Numbered from the stretch's first letter, positions 44,433 to 53,907 are shown. The stretch: 64,000 nt of DNA from Telmatobacter sp. DSM 110680 (GCF_039994875.1 NZ_CP121196.1:5394001-5458000), one strand, 5' to 3'. Notes: generated by a model from the letters alone, not told the origin. Program-made: numbers and translations.

Positions 44433-45233
44433 ATGGCCGAATCTTTCCTTCGACTTCTTTACGCTTCCTGGCTTCCCGCTGCATCCTTTTTCGCGGGCGT
44501 ACTTAATTCAATTGCCGGCGGCGGATCGTTCTTGTCGCTCCCCGCGCTTTTTGCCGGCTCCGCGGCCATTGGCATTGGGGCGGTGATGGTTCAGGCCACC
44601 AACACGGTGGCGTTGTGGCCGGGCCAGTTGACCGGGCTCATCGCATTTCGCAAGGAACTGCGTGAATATGGGTGGGAGTTGCTTCCACTCGGCACCGCAG
44701 CGGGCATTGGCGGATGGATCGGCGGCTTTTTGTTGCTGAGAACGGGTAACCACATGTTCCGCCAATTGCTGCCGTGGCTGCTGCTATTTGCGGCTGTCAT
44801 GTTCGTGCTCAGCTTTCCGTTGGGACGCTGGCTGCAGACCCTTTCCGGAGGCAAGCGGCATAACAAACTGCTCATCGTGGGGATGGTGGTGGTGAGCGTC
44901 TACGTCGGATACTTTGGCGCTGGCGGCGGCTTCCTGGTGATGGCATTATTCGGCATCTGCGGCGTTCACGATATTCACGAAATGAATGCGCTGAAGGTGC
45001 TGACTGCGGCGGTTTCAATTGGTATTCCCGCTGTCTCGTTCATCCTTGCAGGCAAAGTGGAGTGGCGCTTCTGCCTGGTGATGGCAATCCTTGCCGCGCT
45101 CGGCGGCTACGTCGGCGCACACTATAGCCGTCTCATCAACCAGGCCATCATGCGCAGAACAGTCGCTGCAATCGGATTCATGACAGCTGCATACTTCTTC
45201 GTGCAGAACTATGCGGCCCACCCAGTGCGATAA
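44433..45233 (+). CDS. TauE/SafE family sulfite exporter-like permease
   Basis: The 266-aa protein has 7-8 membrane helices and the TauE/SafE landmarks: ASFFAGVLNSIAGGGSFLSLPAL near the start, with the GGGS turn, and VYVGYFGAGGGFLVMALFGI in the repeat half. The two halves are inverted repeats typical of the family. Members move sulfite, sulfonates or organic anions. No sulfur-metabolism gene is near, so the cargo is unknown. The start at 44433 fits the first helix. Confidence 0.88.
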   Translation: MAESFLRLLYASWLPAASFFAGVLNSIAGGGSFLSLPALFAGSAAIGIGAVMVQATNTVALWPGQLTGLIAFRKELREYGWELLPLGTAAGIGGWIGGFLLLRTGNHMFRQLLPWLLLFAAVMFVLSFPLGRWLQTLSGGKRHNKLLIVGMVVVSVYVGYFGAGGGFLVMALFGICGVHDIHEMNALKVLTAAVSIGIPAVSFILAGKVEWRFCLVMAILAALGGYVGAHYSRLINQAIMRRTVAAIGFMTAAYFFVQNYAAHPVR

Positions 45234-45265
45234 CCATCGCATTGGCTTTCCTGGGTCGGTGCTCG

Positions 45266-45790
45266 TCAGTTTCCAGTCTTCGTCTCTGAACCTTTGGCCA
45301 TCGCGTTCCAGTGCACGTTGTCGGTTGAGAACTCCTGCGCGTAGTCGATGCGATCAGTGCCGGTGAACACATTCACAACGTGGAAATAGATCGTTGTCTC
45401 GCCCTGCGTCACCTGCCAAGGAAACGTCCAGATATTTCCGACGATCTGCAGCCGCCCCGGGCTGACAGGGTCCCCATTTTGTGGAATCGGGTACGACGTG
45501 TACATCTTCTGTTGGTCGTTGTATGTGAACACCAGCAGCGCCTTCGATTCCCCGTCGACAAACTGATTGCAGGCAACGTATAAGCCACTCTTCCAGCAAT
45601 CATTGCGCAGCGTCTTGTCTTCCTTGCCGGGCTGGCTGTATGCCGTTAAAAACCGCTCGCCATGCACCTTCCAGGTCCCGGCGTAGTTCATGATGACGTC
45701 AATGCCAGTGGGCGCTTGCTGGGGCGTTTGCGCGACACCGGGCGCTAAGAACAGGACTCCAAGACAGAACAGCGAAGCTACACGAAGCAT
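45266..45790 (-). CDS. Secreted lipocalin-like hypothetical protein
   Basis: The 174-aa product starts at ATG 45790 with a signal peptide (MLRVASLFCLGVLFLAPGVAQ) and a GGAG ribosome site; the upstream extension to 45931 has no coding character. The mature part is beta-rich (NYAGTWKVHGERFLTAYS, ALLVFTYNDQQKMYTSY, IYFHVVNVFTGTDRIDYAQEF) and reads like a small lipocalin or DUF1579-like domain. Two cysteines (DCWKSGLYVACNQF) could form a disulfide. Role unknown. It is the gene downstream of the M20 peptidase on the same strand. Confidence 0.7.
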   Translation of the reverse strand: MLRVASLFCLGVLFLAPGVAQTPQQAPTGIDVIMNYAGTWKVHGERFLTAYSQPGKEDKTLRNDCWKSGLYVACNQFVDGESKALLVFTYNDQQKMYTSYPIPQNGDPVSPGRLQIVGNIWTFPWQVTQGETTIYFHVVNVFTGTDRIDYAQEFSTDNVHWNAMAKGSETKTGN

Positions 45791-45848
45791 GAGGATGATT
45801 CTCCGATTCACTTGTAATGTTAATGCCACCAAAGCGAGACCCATGGTT

Positions 45849-47036
45849 TCAACTCGATTTCGCCAGCATGCCCGCGAGCAGCGCGGTGCGCGGTGCCAGA
45901 TGTTCAAGCAGGACGGATTCGTGACTGGCATGCGCGCCTTCGCCTACGGCGCCCATTCCGTCCAGCGTTGGAATGCCGAGAGCCGAAGTGAAGTTCCCAT
46001 CCGATGCGCCGCCGGTCGACGCTTCCTTGAGCTCGATACCAAGTTCAGCTGCCAGCATTTGCGCCCGTTCGCACAGTTTCACAGTCCCACGCGTTCGTTC
46101 CATGGGAGGGCGGTTGATGCCGCCATTGATTGCAAGAGAGCAGCGCTTGTCTACCGCTTCCAAGGAAGCGAACTTGCGCTCGATGCGCGGACCGTCGGCA
46201 ATTTTCGCAATACGCACGTCAACTTCAGCGAAGGCCTCTGCGGGAATAACGTTGGTCTTGGTGCCGCCACCGGCAACGCCCACGCTTACGGTCAAGCCGC
46301 GCTTGAGGTCGGTCCAGCCGCTGACGGTCTCCATCACCCGGCCCAGTTCCAGCAACGCGCTGGCGCCCTTCTCGAAATCGACGCCGGCATGCGCAGCCAC
46401 TCCGCGAATTTCAATGCGCCAGTTTCCAGTGCCTTTGCGTGCTGTCTTGTAGGCAAGGCCCTGCGCGGGCTCAAGCACAAAGACTGCTTCGCATTCATGC
46501 GCAAGTTTTTCGGTAATCGGCCGGGAAACTGGACTACCTATCTCCTCGTCGCTATTAAGGAGCAAGATCATCTCGCGATTCAGCAGTTCGGCCTCAGCAA
46601 GTATCTCGACGGCGGTCAAGGCCATCGCAACACCGACTTTCATATCCAGTGTGCCCGGCCCCCACAGGCGACCGTCGGCAATACGGCAGGGCATCTGCCG
46701 CAGGGTGCCGATTGGCCTGACGGTATCCAAATGCCCGAGAAGCAGAACTGGTCTTCGCAGGCTGCTCTTGCTTTTCCAGCGCGGGCCAAACCGAACTTCA
46801 AGCACATCTCCATACTTGCGCTGACGGTGAAGCTTGATTCGTCCATCGAGAGAGCGCCCGGCATCAGTTGCAATCGCAACGCAGGCGTCGACTGCGGCTT
46901 TGTCATCGGAAGGCGACTCGGCGAGGACGAGTTTGCGCGCGAGTTGGAGCAACGCGGCTTCTTTGCGCCGCGAGCCAGCCAGCAGCGCACGCATGGGAAA
47001 TTCGGATTCGACTACTTCGGGTGTTTGTGTGTTCAC
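45849..47036 (-). CDS. M20 family metallopeptidase (carboxypeptidase G2-like)
   Basis: The 395-aa protein has M20 metal-site motifs: H in LLLGHLDTV, D in GPGTLDMKVG, and the base and ligand glutamates in NSDEEIGSP. A dimerisation domain follows (near VAAHAGVDFEKGAS). Family members cleave N-terminal or N-acyl amino acids, folates or glutamate derivatives using two zinc ions. The start is unclear: TTG at 47045, GTG at 47036 (with a GGGA site) or ATG at 46994 (MRALLAG). I use the GTG. It is divergent from the retropepsin-PDZ gene with about 60 bp between. No signal peptide is visible, so it is cytoplasmic. Confidence 0.88.
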   Translation of the reverse strand: MNTQTPEVVESEFPMRALLAGSRRKEAALLQLARKLVLAESPSDDKAAVDACVAIATDAGRSLDGRIKLHRQRKYGDVLEVRFGPRWKSKSSLRRPVLLLGHLDTVRPIGTLRQMPCRIADGRLWGPGTLDMKVGVAMALTAVEILAEAELLNREMILLLNSDEEIGSPVSRPITEKLAHECEAVFVLEPAQGLAYKTARKGTGNWRIEIRGVAAHAGVDFEKGASALLELGRVMETVSGWTDLKRGLTVSVGVAGGGTKTNVIPAEAFAEVDVRIAKIADGPRIERKFASLEAVDKRCSLAINGGINRPPMERTRGTVKLCERAQMLAAELGIELKEASTGGASDGNFTSALGIPTLDGMGAVGEGAHASHESVLLEHLAPRTALLAGMLAKSS

Positions 47037-47099
47037 AGTTCCCAAGTCTAGAGGCGAAGAGCCATCGAAATCGACATCGAATTAATCTGCAAGTATTTT

Positions 47100-48410
47100 G
47101 TGGAAAACTGCAAATTCGGGAGCGGGTCTGAGAATGCCGGCAGGTGCAGCGAAGGATCAACCACGAACCGGAAAAGTCTTCTAGGATGGCATCGGGGACT
47201 TCTTTTGAGGACAATACCAGAGCTTATATCGATCAGCGCAACTTTCTTCGCGATCTCATTGATTCTTCCGCCTCTCGCCGCGCAGAATCCCGCGTCGCCC
47301 CAAGGGGCAGATACATCGGCGCACCAGGCTGCCGCAAAGGCTGCTCGAGCAGTTACGGTGCCGGCAAAGAACGGAGTCGAGCTTAGGGCCACCATCAATG
47401 GGCAGGGTCCGTTTGATGCTGTCTTCGACACCGGTTCCGGCAACCTGATGACAGCCAACCTCGCTAAACGGCTGGGGCTAAAACAGGAAGGCTCGGCGAC
47501 CCTTAATGCCGGCGGAGGAGCGGTCCCGGCCAGGTTGGTAAAGGTCGCCACCATTAATATAGGCGGACTCACCATGTCTGACCAATTGTTCGCCGTCATC
47601 GACACTCCCTTGACCAAGGACCAGGACGGCATATTCGTTGGCGACCTGCTGTTGCAGAATCTCCCCATCCGCATAGATTTCGAGAAGCAGGAGATCACGT
47701 TTTACAGCAAGGATGGATTTAAATACGCAGGCAATGGAACTGCAGTCCCCATTCACTCGCAGGATGGCACTCTTCTGGCCGCGGCCACGGTCGACGGCAT
47801 CGACGGCATGTTCGGTATCGACACCGGAGACATGTACTCCCTTTCCCTGTTTGCTCCGTTCGTGAAGATGCACAAGCTTGTGCAACATTACGGCGCAAAG
47901 ATCGAGGGCTACGCCGGGGAGGGATGGGGAGGTCCTGACCACGGATTCTACACACGAGCGGACACATTACGCCTCGGCGATATGAGTATAGTCAGGCCCA
48001 TCACGGTGCTCTCAACGGACACCCTGGGCGCCGAATCTTCTGACTCCGTTGCGGGAAACATCGGGCTGCATGTGCTTCGTCAGTTCAACGTGATCTTCGA
48101 CGAACCCCACGGCAAGATGTATCTCGAAAAAAACGCCAGTTTCGGCAAGCGCGATGTCTTCAACCGCGCCGGTCTGATACTTGATCTCAATTCAGACAAT
48201 CTGAAGATCAAGACCGTGATTCCGGGCAGCCCGGGTGCACGGGCGGGACTGAAGCAGGAAGATGTGATCACCAGAATCAACGGTAAAGCTCCCACGGACG
48301 AGACGATGCAGAGCGCATTCACGCAGCCTGTTGGAACAGTCGTCCATCTAACGGTGGTTCACGGGACCCAGACGCGCGAGGTTTCACTTGTATTGAGAGA
48401 AATTCTCTAA
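47100..48410 (+). CDS. Secreted retropepsin-like aspartic protease with PDZ domain
   Basis: The protein has two retropepsin-like halves in one chain, each with DTG (DAVFDTGSGNLMT and MFGIDTGDMYSLSL). A PDZ domain lies at the C-terminus (VIPGSPGARAGLKQEDVITRINGK). A signal or anchor helix (ISISATFFAISLILPP) ends at an LAAQ cut site. Tandem DTG in one chain gives a complete pseudo-dimeric active site. With PDZ it may bind C-termini of envelope proteins. The start is not settled: the frame opens with GTG at 47100, but TTG 47205 has a GGGGA site at good distance and would place the anchor helix near the N-terminus. The M20 gene is divergent. Confidence 0.8.
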   Translation: MENCKFGSGSENAGRCSEGSTTNRKSLLGWHRGLLLRTIPELISISATFFAISLILPPLAAQNPASPQGADTSAHQAAAKAARAVTVPAKNGVELRATINGQGPFDAVFDTGSGNLMTANLAKRLGLKQEGSATLNAGGGAVPARLVKVATINIGGLTMSDQLFAVIDTPLTKDQDGIFVGDLLLQNLPIRIDFEKQEITFYSKDGFKYAGNGTAVPIHSQDGTLLAAATVDGIDGMFGIDTGDMYSLSLFAPFVKMHKLVQHYGAKIEGYAGEGWGGPDHGFYTRADTLRLGDMSIVRPITVLSTDTLGAESSDSVAGNIGLHVLRQFNVIFDEPHGKMYLEKNASFGKRDVFNRAGLILDLNSDNLKIKTVIPGSPGARAGLKQEDVITRINGKAPTDETMQSAFTQPVGTVVHLTVVHGTQTREVSLVLREIL

Positions 48411-48472
48411 AGTCGCAGATATATCCTTACAGAGAGGGGTCAATCTCTCCCAAGACTACAACGAGGAAAACG

Positions 48473-48775
48473 ATGCATTACCTGCTGTTTTACGAAGTAG
48501 CTGACGACTATCTCACGCGCCGCGCGGAGTTTCGGAACGTACATCTGCGTATGGGTTGGGAGGCGGCCGAACGCGGCGAACTCGTGCTGGGCGGAGCCTT
48601 GGCGAATCCGGTAGATGGTGCAGTTCTTCTTTTTAAGGGCGACTCCGCGGAGGTGGCCGAAACCTTCGCCAAAGCCGACCCCTACGTGAAAAATGGCCTC
48701 GTCAAACGGTGGTATGTACGCGAATGGACGACGGTTGTCGGCGATATCTCAGCCAATCCCAAACGGCCGGTGTGA
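48473..48775 (+). CDS. YciI family protein
   Basis: The 100-aa protein opens MHYLLFYEVADDYLTRRAEF and has the YCII fold (ferredoxin-like), with the family's RxxH-like RNVHLRMG and a conserved aspartate in ADPYVKNGLVKRWYVREW. YciI proteins are small dimeric proteins of mostly unknown activity. The ATG at 48473 has a GAGG site. It lies 60 bp after the retropepsin-PDZ gene. A hairpin follows at 48783. It is distinct from the DGPF-type YciI gene at 62731. Confidence 0.88.
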   Translation: MHYLLFYEVADDYLTRRAEFRNVHLRMGWEAAERGELVLGGALANPVDGAVLLFKGDSAEVAETFAKADPYVKNGLVKRWYVREWTTVVGDISANPKRPV

Positions 48776-48782
48776 GCCAGCG

Positions 48783-48810
48783 CCAGCCACCCCTCAATAG
48801 GGGTAGCTGG
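48783..48810 (+). terminator. Hairpin after the YciI gene
   Basis: CCAGC-C-ACCCCT (48783-48794), loop CAAT and AGGGGT-A-GCTGG (48799-48810) form a stem with one mismatch. No T-run follows, so it may instead act as an RNA-stability element. Confidence 0.45.
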
Positions 48811-48870
48811 GAACTGCAAATTCAAGTAAACTCCATCAAAACGGTAGTCCCGGGACCCTGAAAATCAGTT

Positions 48871-50514
48871 ATGGATAGTAGTGCGGCTCAGAATCAAGAT
48901 GTGTTTTTGGAATCGGCCGCAGATGCCAGCTTGAGGCCGATTTTCGGTTCAGGGGAGATGGCCGATTTAACCCGGGCGTTCCCCTGGGGGGAAACCTGTG
49001 TCGGCTCGATCGACCAATGGCCGGAAGCGCTATACATCGTCGTCAACACGATACTGAATTCTAAGCATCCCATGTTTCTCTGGTGGGGCGATGACCTCAT
49101 CCAGTTCTACAACGACGCTTACCGGCCCAGCATTCGCGAAGACAAGCATCCCAGCGCGCTCGGTCAAAAGGGCCGGGAATGCTGGCAGGAGATCTGGCCC
49201 ATCATTGGCCCGCAGATCGACTCGGTGATGACGCGGGGTGAAGCGACCTGGCACGAGAATCAACTTGTGCCGATCAATCGCAACGGCAAGCTTGAAGATG
49301 TTTACTGGACCTACGGCTACAGCCCGGTGCGCGGTTCTGAAGGAAACATCAAAGGCACTCTGGTCGTCTGCACAGAAACCACCCAGAACGTCCTGGCCAA
49401 GAGGCAATTGGAGCGGGAGAGCCAGCGCCTGGCTGAGTTGTTTCAGCAGGCTCCTGCTTTTTTCGCTGCGCTCGCGGGTCCGGAACATCGCTACGAGTTG
49501 GTGAATCGGCCCTACCAGGAGCTAATCGGCCAACGGGACGTATTGGGCAAGACTGTACAGGAAGCAATTCCGGAATCAGCCGAGCAGGGTTTCGTTGAGA
49601 TTCTAGACCGGGTCTACCGGACGGGCGAGCCATTTGTGGGACGAAGCATGCCTATTCAACTGGCGCGCAGCAAAACGCCACCTCTCGACTTGCGCTATCT
49701 GGATTTTGTGTATCAGCCACGATACGAGACCGATGGAAGAATTTCCGGCATTATCGTGCTTGGCATCGACGTAACGGAGAGCAGGCGGACGGAGCAACTG
49801 CTGTTGCAGTCAGAAAAGTTGAATGCGGTTGGCCGCCTTGCCAGTTCGATTGCGCACGAGATCAACAATCCTCTCGCGGCTGTGACCAATCTGATTTTTC
49901 TCGCGCAGCATTCCGACTCTCTCGACGACGCCAAGCTGCATCTTCACAGTGCTGAGGTTGAACTGCGGCGCGTCTCAGCCATCGCCAACCAGACATTGCG
50001 TTTCCATCGGCAGTCCACCAATGCGCGGCCAGTTACGGGACCGGAACTGATTGATGCCACCGTGCCGCTCTACCAAGGGCGCCTGCTGAATGCGCAGGTT
50101 CGCGTGGAGAGACGCGATCGAACCGGCCATCCAGTAACGTGTTTCGAAGGCGAAATTCTGCAGGTGCTCAGCAATCTGATCGGCAACGCGATTGACGCGA
50201 TGAGCCCTCACGGCGGTCGCCTGCTGATTCGCAGCCGCGAAGGCACCGATTGGAGAACTGGACGTAAGGGGATAGTGCTGACTGTGGCCGATACTGGCGC
50301 TGGAATGTCGCCGCACACGCTGAGCCGGATTTACGTGCCCTTCTTCACAACCAAAGGACACAACGGCAACGGCATCGGACTATGGATCAGCCGGGGGATC
50401 ATCGAAAGGCATCAGGGCGTGCTGACAGTGCGGTCCCGCCAGTCGGAGAGCCGCTCAGGCACGGTTTTCGCGCTATTCCTTCCGTTTAAGACCACAGCCC
50501 GAGACGGAGACTGA
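48871..50514 (+). CDS. PAS-domain sensor histidine kinase
   Basis: The 547-aa protein has no membrane helix. Two PAS-type domains are visible. The first (residues 40-170) has HPMFLWWGDDLIQFYNDAYR, and the second (about 190-310) has ELFQQAPAFFAALAGPEHRY and GIIVLGIDVTESRRTEQ. A HisKA region follows with the phosphorylated H in SIAHEINNPLAAVTN near residue 330. The HATPase domain has LSNLIGNAIDAMS, VADTGAGMS and GNGIGLWISRGI. The gene has no response regulator beside it, so its partner is elsewhere. The likely signal is a small molecule or redox state sensed in the cytoplasm. No strong ribosome site is seen. Confidence 0.9.
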   Translation: MDSSAAQNQDVFLESAADASLRPIFGSGEMADLTRAFPWGETCVGSIDQWPEALYIVVNTILNSKHPMFLWWGDDLIQFYNDAYRPSIREDKHPSALGQKGRECWQEIWPIIGPQIDSVMTRGEATWHENQLVPINRNGKLEDVYWTYGYSPVRGSEGNIKGTLVVCTETTQNVLAKRQLERESQRLAELFQQAPAFFAALAGPEHRYELVNRPYQELIGQRDVLGKTVQEAIPESAEQGFVEILDRVYRTGEPFVGRSMPIQLARSKTPPLDLRYLDFVYQPRYETDGRISGIIVLGIDVTESRRTEQLLLQSEKLNAVGRLASSIAHEINNPLAAVTNLIFLAQHSDSLDDAKLHLHSAEVELRRVSAIANQTLRFHRQSTNARPVTGPELIDATVPLYQGRLLNAQVRVERRDRTGHPVTCFEGEILQVLSNLIGNAIDAMSPHGGRLLIRSREGTDWRTGRKGIVLTVADTGAGMSPHTLSRIYVPFFTTKGHNGNGIGLWISRGIIERHQGVLTVRSRQSESRSGTVFALFLPFKTTARDGD

Positions 50515-50534
50515 CGTCGCCCAGACCCCAGTGC

Positions 50535-52127
50535 CTACTCTTCCGGCAGTACCACGAAGGATGACACCGGTCGCGGGAAGTCTATCCCGGAGAACGGAGC
50601 AGCGCCAACGGGTGCGGTGAGCCATTCAGGCGATTGCAACTCCGGCATGGGCTTCGCCTGGAACAGCTTCTTGCATTGCCGAGCCGTCCATCTCGCCCAG
50701 TTCTTTGACTTCTTCCGGCGCGCACTATCCGTCGAAATCCCCGTGCCCGCGTACATCTGCCGGTAGAGCTTCGAAAGAAAGATGAAGGCGATCCTTGCGC
50801 GCAAATTCGGCGTGCATGCGGACCTCTCCCAGATGGCGCTCCAGTTATAGAACCTGTCCCACACCCGCTGCGTGCGCTCGCGAATTTCATCGGAACTCAT
50901 GGAAGGGTGCGGTGTGAACATCTTGGGTCGAACTTCGATGGGAATCAGCCAGTAGCGCGTAATCGGGACGTCGCCCACCAGCGTGGGATGTGTCGCCTGC
51001 TCCTTTTCCCAGCGGCCAAAGTCAACTGTGCCGGGAAACGGTGTCATCATCACGAACTGCGCAAAAGTGACGCCCGCTTTCAACGCCATCTCCACGGTCG
51101 CGTCGAAGGTCGCTGGCTTGTCTGTCGGCAGTCCGAAGATGAATGATCCAAGCACGTGAACGCCGTGCTTCTTGAATGTCTGTAACTGCTTTGCCAGTGC
51201 CTCGCCGGAGTAGTTCCAGTCCTTGTAGACTGCCTTGAGTCCTTCGGGCGTTACCGCTTCAACTCCCACCAGCGCGCCTTTGATATTGGCTCGGCGCATA
51301 GCATCGAGATAGTCGCCGTCTTCGCCCGCTTCCATTGTGATCTGGGTGAAAAAAACCATGTCCTTTGGCAGCTTCGCCAGCTCTGCCATCAGCTGGAATC
51401 GTTCACTGCGAATCTGGGTCAGTTCTTCAAGCTTGGCAAAATTCTTCTGCTCGCGCGCCTGCCGCAGATCGGTGAGCGTAACGGGATAGAAATTGTCGTC
51501 TGCCAGTGCAATAAAACGGAAACCGATGCGACGAAGGTTGACGATTTCGTCGATCACCTTTTGAAACGAGCGTTGCCGCGGCTTCTGCCCATCGGTGCGC
51601 CATACGCTGCAGAAGGAGCAATGCTTGGGGCATCCGCGAATGGTCTGCACCGAGGCCCACATATATTTGTCCGGGCGCATCAAGTCCCACCGCGCCGCGA
51701 GGAACTGCGACCCTTCAAGTCGGCCGCCTTCATAGATCTTCTCGGGCTTGCCCGCGAGGCAATCGGCCACCGCCTTGCCCCATGCAACATCGCCGTCGCC
51801 TTTTACCACGGCGTGGGCTTGTCCACGTTCCAATGCTTCCTCGGGGAAGAGCGTGGCGTGAATGCCGCCATACACTACCCATGCGCCGCGCTCGCGCGCC
51901 ATGCGGCCGACCTGGTAGCCACGCAGGGCGTTGCCCGTATGCACGCTGACGCCGACGATATCTCCCGGTTGAATGCTTTCGGGCACGATCTGCTCGAGCG
52001 ATTCGTCGATCAGAATAGGGGTTCCCGCAGATTCAGGCGTTGCCGCCGCAAGAACAAACAGCCAACGCGGAGTGATGACTGCTGTGCCAAAGGAATTGTC
52101 GCTGGGATTAACCAGATGAACGCTCGT
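50535..52127 (-). CDS. B12-binding radical SAM protein with non-standard start
   Basis: The protein has a B12-binding-like N-terminal fold (IVGVSVHTGNALRGYQVG, VYGGIHATLFPEEA). A radical SAM core follows with the CxxxCxxC cluster site RGCPKHCSFCSVW, and a C-terminal basic domain. The GTG at 51986 gives 483 aa, but homology goes on upstream in frame: HLVNPSDNSFGTAVITPRWL (52118-52059) is part of the same fold. No ATG, GTG or TTG precedes it after the stop at 52160-52162. The codon where ATG is expected is ACG (52125-52127), 8-12 bp behind an AGGCAGG-like site. The full protein is 530 aa. It uses cobalamin and SAM for an unknown methylation or rearrangement. Confidence 0.75.
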   Translation of the reverse strand, partial: TSVHLVNPSDNSFGTAVITPRWLFVLAAATPESAGTPILIDESLEQIVPESIQPGDIVGVSVHTGNALRGYQVGRMARERGAWVVYGGIHATLFPEEALERGQAHAVVKGDGDVAWGKAVADCLAGKPEKIYEGGRLEGSQFLAARWDLMRPDKYMWASVQTIRGCPKHCSFCSVWRTDGQKPRQRSFQKVIDEIVNLRRIGFRFIALADDNFYPVTLTDLRQAREQKNFAKLEELTQIRSERFQLMAELAKLPKDMVFFTQITMEAGEDGDYLDAMRRANIKGALVGVEAVTPEGLKAVYKDWNYSGEALAKQLQTFKKHGVHVLGSFIFGLPTDKPATFDATVEMALKAGVTFAQFVMMTPFPGTVDFGRWEKEQATHPTLVGDVPITRYWLIPIEVRPKMFTPHPSMSSDEIRERTQRVWDRFYNWSAIWERSACTPNLRARIAFIFLSKLYRQMYAGTGISTDSARRKKSKNWARWTARQCKKLFQAKPMPELQSPEWLTAPVGAAPFSGIDFPRPVSSFVVLPEE

Positions 52128-52745
52128 AACTGCCTGCCTTTCCAGGTGAGGGCTTCAGCGTGAAAGCGAAGCGGGGAAGCCGGTAAGATCCGGACCTTCT
52201 GACACCCTGGGCAGGTAACGAAAGACCAGTGGCCTGCTGTGTCGTTTATCATACACACCACGCGCGCCACTGACATTTCATCGGTGCAATTTTCTGGGGC
52301 CCGGCCGACAGATAACATCCTATAAGTTAATTATTTATTACAACTTACAGATAATATTCAACCTGGGTCGGGTTGATAGCCTGGGCAAGCCAGAAGCTAG
52401 TTGTCTGCCAAACGCAGTCGTCGTTTGCGGACATTTCGGACTGCTTCCAATATGGCAAACACACCAGGACAAAGAGCGCCAATCCAAGCAGTCCGCCACA
52501 CGGGAGATAACACGTCCGAAACCGCAAGTGATCCTGCCGCGAATGTGTCGACGGAATCGGCGTGCAGATCCATGTAATTCGTGTTGAGAATCGCGTCGAG
52601 GCCGAATCAGGAAACGGCTCCCGCCGGTTGGCGTAAGCGGTACCATGGGCTGCGCGAGAATGCCATCTGATCCCCAATCCCAAGTACCCGGTCCCTTAGT
52701 CCATCCCTGTCTTCAGTTCCTGTACACTTGAAGTGTTCACACGTC
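52128..52745. other. Intergenic region upstream of asd
   Basis: About 620 bp with no strong gene. A minus-strand frame from ATG 52573 to 52397 encodes 58 residues with one hydrophobic helix (VWRTAWIGALCPGVFAIL) and a basic tail, but has no ribosome site. Frames at 52338-52683 overlap it and look accidental. The promoter of asd must lie near its end. Confidence 0.35.
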
Positions 52746-53834
52746 ATGCAAAACAAATATCCAATCGGCATCCTGGGCGCGACCGGAATGGTCGGCCAAC
52801 GCTTCATTCAGCTGCTTGAAGACCATCCGTGGTTTGAAATTACTTGGCTTGCAGCCAGCGACCGATCAAGCGGAAAAGTTTATGGCGAAGCTGCCAAGTG
52901 GCGCCTCGACACTCCACTTCCGGAGCGCATTACGCGCATGACCGTTTCGGCGGCCGAGCCAGAAGGTGCTCCGAAGATTATCTTCGCCGCACTCGACGCC
53001 GCTATTGCCCGCGAGATGGAGCCGAAGTTCGCCAACGCCGGCTGCGCAGTTGTCTCCAATTCCAGCGCTTATCGCATGGCGCCCAATGTGCCTCTGGTGA
53101 TACCCGAGATCAATGCCGACCACCTGCACTTGATCGAGGAGCAGTCCTCGCGCCGCGACTCGGGCGGATACATGGTCACCAATCCCAACTGCTCGACGAT
53201 CGGGCTGGTGATGGCGCTCAAGCCTCTCGAAGAGCGCTTTGGTATCGAGCAGATCTTTGTCACCACCATGCAGGCAATCTCGGGCGCAGGCTATCCGGGT
53301 GTGCCTTCAATGGACATTCTGGGCAACGTAATCCCCTACATCGGCAGCGAAGAAGAAAAGATGGAAGCCGAGACTCTCAAGCTACTTGGCCATCTGGACG
53401 GCAACCACGTGACACCGCTCGCAGCAAAGATCAGTGCACACTGCAATCGCGTCGCGGTCGAAGACGGTCATACCGAAAGTGTCTCTATCAAACTCGGAAA
53501 CAAGCTGGGCCGCACCGTCACCCATGAGGACATTCTTGCGGCGTGGGCTGAGTTCCAGCCTCTCAAGCCGCAACATCTTCCGATGGCTCCCGAGCAGCCA
53601 ATTGAATTTGCGACCCAGCCTGACCGTCCCCAGCCCCGCCTCGATCGCAATCGCGGACGCGGCATGGCGGTAACTGTAGGTCGCCTTCGCCCTTGCACCG
53701 TGTTCGACTGGAAGTTCACCGTGCTTTCTCATAACACCATTCGCGGAGCCGCCGGCGCTGCGATCCTCAACGCCGAGTTGTTAGTCAGTCTCGGCAAATT
53801 GGAGCCAGTGGCCGAAACTGCGGCGCGCGCGTAG
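52746..53834 (+). CDS. asd: Aspartate-semialdehyde dehydrogenase
   Basis: The 362-aa protein opens YPIGILGATGMVGQRFIQLL, the NADP-binding loop. Catalytic cysteine lies in TNPNCSTIGLVMAL near residue 145, and the family's HNTIRGAAGAA closes it. The sequence belongs to the archaeal/fungal-like group of Asd (with AGYPGVPSMDILGNV). It reduces aspartyl phosphate to aspartate semialdehyde with NADPH, the branch point to lysine, threonine and methionine. The ATG at 52746 was chosen over the TTG at 52728. It sits 107 bp upstream of lysC on the same strand, so the pair may be one unit. Confidence 0.96.
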   Translation: MQNKYPIGILGATGMVGQRFIQLLEDHPWFEITWLAASDRSSGKVYGEAAKWRLDTPLPERITRMTVSAAEPEGAPKIIFAALDAAIAREMEPKFANAGCAVVSNSSAYRMAPNVPLVIPEINADHLHLIEEQSSRRDSGGYMVTNPNCSTIGLVMALKPLEERFGIEQIFVTTMQAISGAGYPGVPSMDILGNVIPYIGSEEEKMEAETLKLLGHLDGNHVTPLAAKISAHCNRVAVEDGHTESVSIKLGNKLGRTVTHEDILAAWAEFQPLKPQHLPMAPEQPIEFATQPDRPQPRLDRNRGRGMAVTVGRLRPCTVFDWKFTVLSHNTIRGAAGAAILNAELLVSLGKLEPVAETAARA

Positions 53835-53907
53835 CTTATTTGAAGTGGTCGTCAGGTCCGCGGAGGATGCGAGCTTTGGCCCGTATAGCGAGCCGCCAAA
53901 TGCATGT

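Noticed and set aside
45690..47051. 453-aa plus-strand open frame
   Set aside because: It is antisense to the M20 peptidase and has no family resemblance.
52338..52683. Overlapping 102- and 112-aa minus-strand frames
   Set aside because: No ribosome sites, no recognisable fold; at most the 58-aa frame at 52397-52573 might be coding.
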